Below, one piece after another: positions 5,511 to 5,752 of a DNA stretch of 5,752 nt. The notes beneath the pieces are model-generated. The model made no database searches. It had not been told where the DNA came from and worked only from the letters and a program-made list of their open reading frames with translations. Position numbers and translations under genes: made by a program. Where the stretch lies: positions 5,790 to 11,541 of the forward strand of contig PMZX01000454.1 of the NCBI GenBank assembly GCA_003170035.1. The letters run 5' to 3'. The stretch is from Myxococcales bacterium. Its GTDB lineage: Bacteria; Myxococcota_A; Polyangia; Fen-1088. The number at the start of each line of letters is the position of its first letter. Position 1 is the first letter of the stretch.

Positions 5511-5752
5511 GTGTCTCCCAAGCGTTTCCATTCCGCCGACAGCGATGCGCCCGCCAGCAAAGGCCATGACGTGCGCCCGCACCACTTCATCAATCGCGAG
5601 CTGTCCTGGCTGGAGTTCAATGGGCGCGTCTTGGAGGAGGCGTGTGACCCGGAGGTGCCGCTGGCCGAGCGTTGCAAGTTCCAGGGCATCGTGGCGTCCA
5701 ACCTGGACGAGTTCTTCATGGTTCGGGTTGCTGGGCTCAAGCAGTTGCTGGC
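5511..5752 (+). CDS. ppk: Polyphosphate kinase (PPK1), N-terminal part, truncated by window end
   Basis: The first 80 codons or so of the enzyme that reversibly transfers the ATP gamma-phosphate to polyphosphate. Visible signatures of the PPK1 N-terminal domain: [19 protein letters not shown] (residues 26-44) and [19 protein letters not shown] (62-80). N64 aligns with E. coli Asn45, reported to contact the nucleotide. The autophosphorylated His and most of the protein lie beyond the window. The start is uncertain. In-frame GTG 5511 adds a polar 20-residue lead but its nearest Shine-Dalgarno, GGGGAG (5491-5496), is 14 nt away. In-frame GTG 5571 has AAAGG (5559-5563) 7 nt upstream and gives an E. 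coli-like N-terminus. No in-frame ATG exists after the TGA at 5418-5420. It lies downstream of ppx in the same orientation. Confidence 0.93.
   Translation, partial: MSPKRFHSADSDAPASKGHDVRPHHFINRELSWLEFNGRVLEEACDPEVPLAERCKFQGIVASNLDEFFMVRVAGLKQLL

Overview
High-GC window with strong G/C bias at third codon positions. A secreted protein with Gly- and Asp-rich linkers plus a beta-propeller, and a Ppx with a C-terminal HD domain, suggest a delta-proteobacterial/Myxococcota-type organism. That placement is inference; there is no rRNA or other phylogenetic marker here.

Layout: (1) bases 2-1792, the 3' part of a plus-strand gene for a probable surface or secreted protein: a low-complexity Gly/Asp linker, a small Cys-rich motif, then seven SBBP-like repeats that would make one complete seven-bladed propeller. 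A perfect stem-loop follows its stop codon. (2) Bases 1998-3583, two paralogous OmpR/PhoB-family response regulators in tail-to-tail orientation, with 14 bp between their stop codons and no histidine kinase in view. (3) Bases 3584-3904, a divergent promoter region. (4) Bases 3905-5416, exopolyphosphatase (ppx). (5) After a 94-bp gap, from about base 5511 to the window end, the N-terminal part of polyphosphate kinase (ppk). Genes for making and degrading polyphosphate are therefore adjacent.

The most interesting signal is regulatory. The upstream regions of all four complete or partial genes right of base 1793 carry short direct repeats in an 11-bp register built on a TGTCACA/GTTCACA-like half-site. 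This resembles the PHO box bound by PhoB (repeats of CTGTCAT/C every 11 bp). At ppx the repeat lies 10 nt before a CATAAT -10 element, as in PhoB-activated promoters. At ppk the two half-sites flank an A/T-only ATAA spacer. Both regulator genes share a near-identical 16-mer with the same core. The simplest reading is a small autoregulated phosphate or polyphosphate regulon in which one or both regulators control themselves and ppx-ppk. The motif pattern is visible in the sequence; the regulon is inference.

No RNA gene, mobile element, CRISPR array or frameshifted gene is visible.
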